DNA of 5,521 nt from an uncultured Lachnospiraceae bacterium (GTDB lineage Bacteria; Bacillota; Clostridia; Lachnospirales; Lachnospiraceae). The stretch lies in contig CAMNWW010000164.1 of the NCBI GenBank assembly GCA_946566415.1, positions 1 through 5,521 on the forward strand, given 5' to 3'. Position numbers and translations under genes: made by a program. A model generated the notes under the pieces. It made no database searches, was not told the DNA's origin, and saw only the letters and a list, made by a program, of their open reading frames with translations. Positions 4,621-5,521 of this stretch are shown one piece after another (position 1 is the first letter of the stretch; every line of letters begins with the position of its first letter).

Positions 4621-5521
4621 CTACTCTTCCGCCATCTCCGCCAGTACCGGCTCCGGGGCGTCCAGCTCGATCTCTCCTGTCGGCTCGGCTCCTATCAGTT
4701 CTGCTTCACCGCTGATTTCCTGTATCTCATCATAGTCGTCAAAAACGGGCTCGTCTTCCATATCCATTTCCATCCCGGTATCCAGTTTGACATCGCGGTA
4801 TTTTCTCATACCCGTACCAGCCGGAATCAGTTTACCGATGATCACATTCTCCTTAAGTCCGATCAAATGATCTACTTTGCCCTTGATCGCAGCTTCCGTC
4901 AGAACTTTGGTCGTTTCCTGGAACGACGCCGCAGACAGAAAAGAGTCCGTAGCCAGGGACGCCTTGGTAATTCCCAGCATAATCTGTTCTCCCGTAGCCG
5001 GGACTTTATCCTCCGCTTCCAGCGAACGGTTGACATCATCAAACTCCAAAACATCGACCATTGTCCCCGGAAGGAATTCGCTATCTCCCTTTTCTTCAAT
5101 ACGGATCTTCTTCAGCATTTGACGTACAATGACCTCTATATGCTTATCATTGATATCCACGCCCTGCAGGCGATATACCCTCTGCACTTCCTGAAGCATA
5201 TAATCCTGTACTGCACGCAGCCCCTTAATCTTCAGCAAATCATGCGGATTAATGCTTCCCTCTGTAAGTTCGTCCCCGGCTTCCAAAACAGCGCCGTCCG
5301 TCACCTTAATACGCGACCCGTAAGGGATAAGGTATGCTTTGGATTCGCCTGTCTGGTCATTATTGACAATGACCTCCCGCTTTTTCTTCGTGTCGTTTAA
5401 GGTTGCCACACCGCCGAATTCTGTAATAATCGCAAGTCCTTTTGGCTTCCGCGCTTCAAACAACTCCTCAACACGAGGAAGACCCTGCGTGATATCATCG
5501 CCGGCAACACCCCCGGTATGG
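4621..5521 (-). CDS. rpoC: RNA polymerase subunit beta', C-terminal part
   Basis: Beta' is the largest RNA polymerase subunit and carries the catalytic magnesium site; this is its C-terminal 299 residues, with the rest beyond base 5521. The reading frame is open to the window edge. The fragment begins HTGGVAGDDITQGLPRVEEL, continues FEARKPKG, then has the conserved QEVQRVYRLQGVDINDKHIE and the near-universal SFLSAASFQETTKVLTEAA followed by GLKENVIIGKLIPAGTGM, as expected close to the end of beta'. The last 50 or so residues are an acidic tail rich in Asp and Glu (EDEPVFDDYDE and onward) that varies between species. The gene ends in TAG with no terminator hairpin plus U run after it, so transcripts probably continue into the M24 peptidase. 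It should be the last polymerase gene of an rpoB-rpoC operon. Confidence 0.98.
   Translation of the reverse strand, partial: HTGGVAGDDITQGLPRVEELFEARKPKGLAIITEFGGVATLNDTKKKREVIVNNDQTGESKAYLIPYGSRIKVTDGAVLEAGDELTEGSINPHDLLKIKGLRAVQDYMLQEVQRVYRLQGVDINDKHIEVIVRQMLKKIRIEEKGDSEFLPGTMVDVLEFDDVNRSLEAEDKVPATGEQIMLGITKASLATDSFLSAASFQETTKVLTEAAIKGKVDHLIGLKENVIIGKLIPAGTGMRKYRDVKLDTGMEMDMEDEPVFDDYDEIQEISGEAELIGAEPTGEIELDAPEPVLAEMAEE

Noticed and set aside
4867..5400. Plus-strand open frame of 177 codons antisense to rpoC
   Set aside because: Shadow of the conserved beta' coding sequence; the product is basic and low-complexity with no family resemblance.

Overview
The window is a housekeeping stretch of a low-to-moderate G+C Gram-positive chromosome. 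It most resembles the class Clostridia, and the family Lachnospiraceae is the best guess. Reasons: the long Firmicutes-type ribosomal protein S12 (140 aa), the EF-G start AGREYPLDRTRNIG, strong AGGAGG ribosome binding sites, consensus sigma-A promoters, and a CpsA-like LCP protein of the kind common in gut Clostridia. The family assignment is by recognition of protein sequence, not by a database search.

Every supported gene is on the minus strand, so transcription runs from high to low coordinates. In that order: the 3' end of rpoC (4621-5521, cut by the window edge); a 116-nt gap filled by two near-identical copies of a hairpin-bearing repeat; an M24-family Xaa-Pro-type metallopeptidase (3416-4504) ending in an intrinsic terminator; a consensus promoter and a structured leader; an LCP (LytR-CpsA-Psr) cell-envelope protein of 588 aa (1391-3157) ending in a strong terminator; then the str operon with its own promoter: rpsL (801-1223), rpsG (130-600) and the first 15 codons of fusA (1-46).

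The window therefore holds three transcription blocks. Block one is the tail of the RNA polymerase operon, which probably reads through into the peptidase. Block two is the LCP gene, apparently monocistronic. Block three is rpsL-rpsG-fusA. In many Firmicutes the str genes follow rpoC closely; here two genes not involved in translation lie between them, and the str promoter has its -35 box embedded in the LCP terminator.

No mobile element, CRISPR array, defence system or tRNA is visible, and I see no evidence for a wholly new system. The points worth a second look are non-coding: the tandem repeat that exactly fills the rpoC-peptidase gap, a set of mutually exclusive pairings around the fusA start, the long repeat-containing rpsL-rpsG spacer, a possible operator at the LCP promoter, and the fused terminator/promoter ahead of rpsL.
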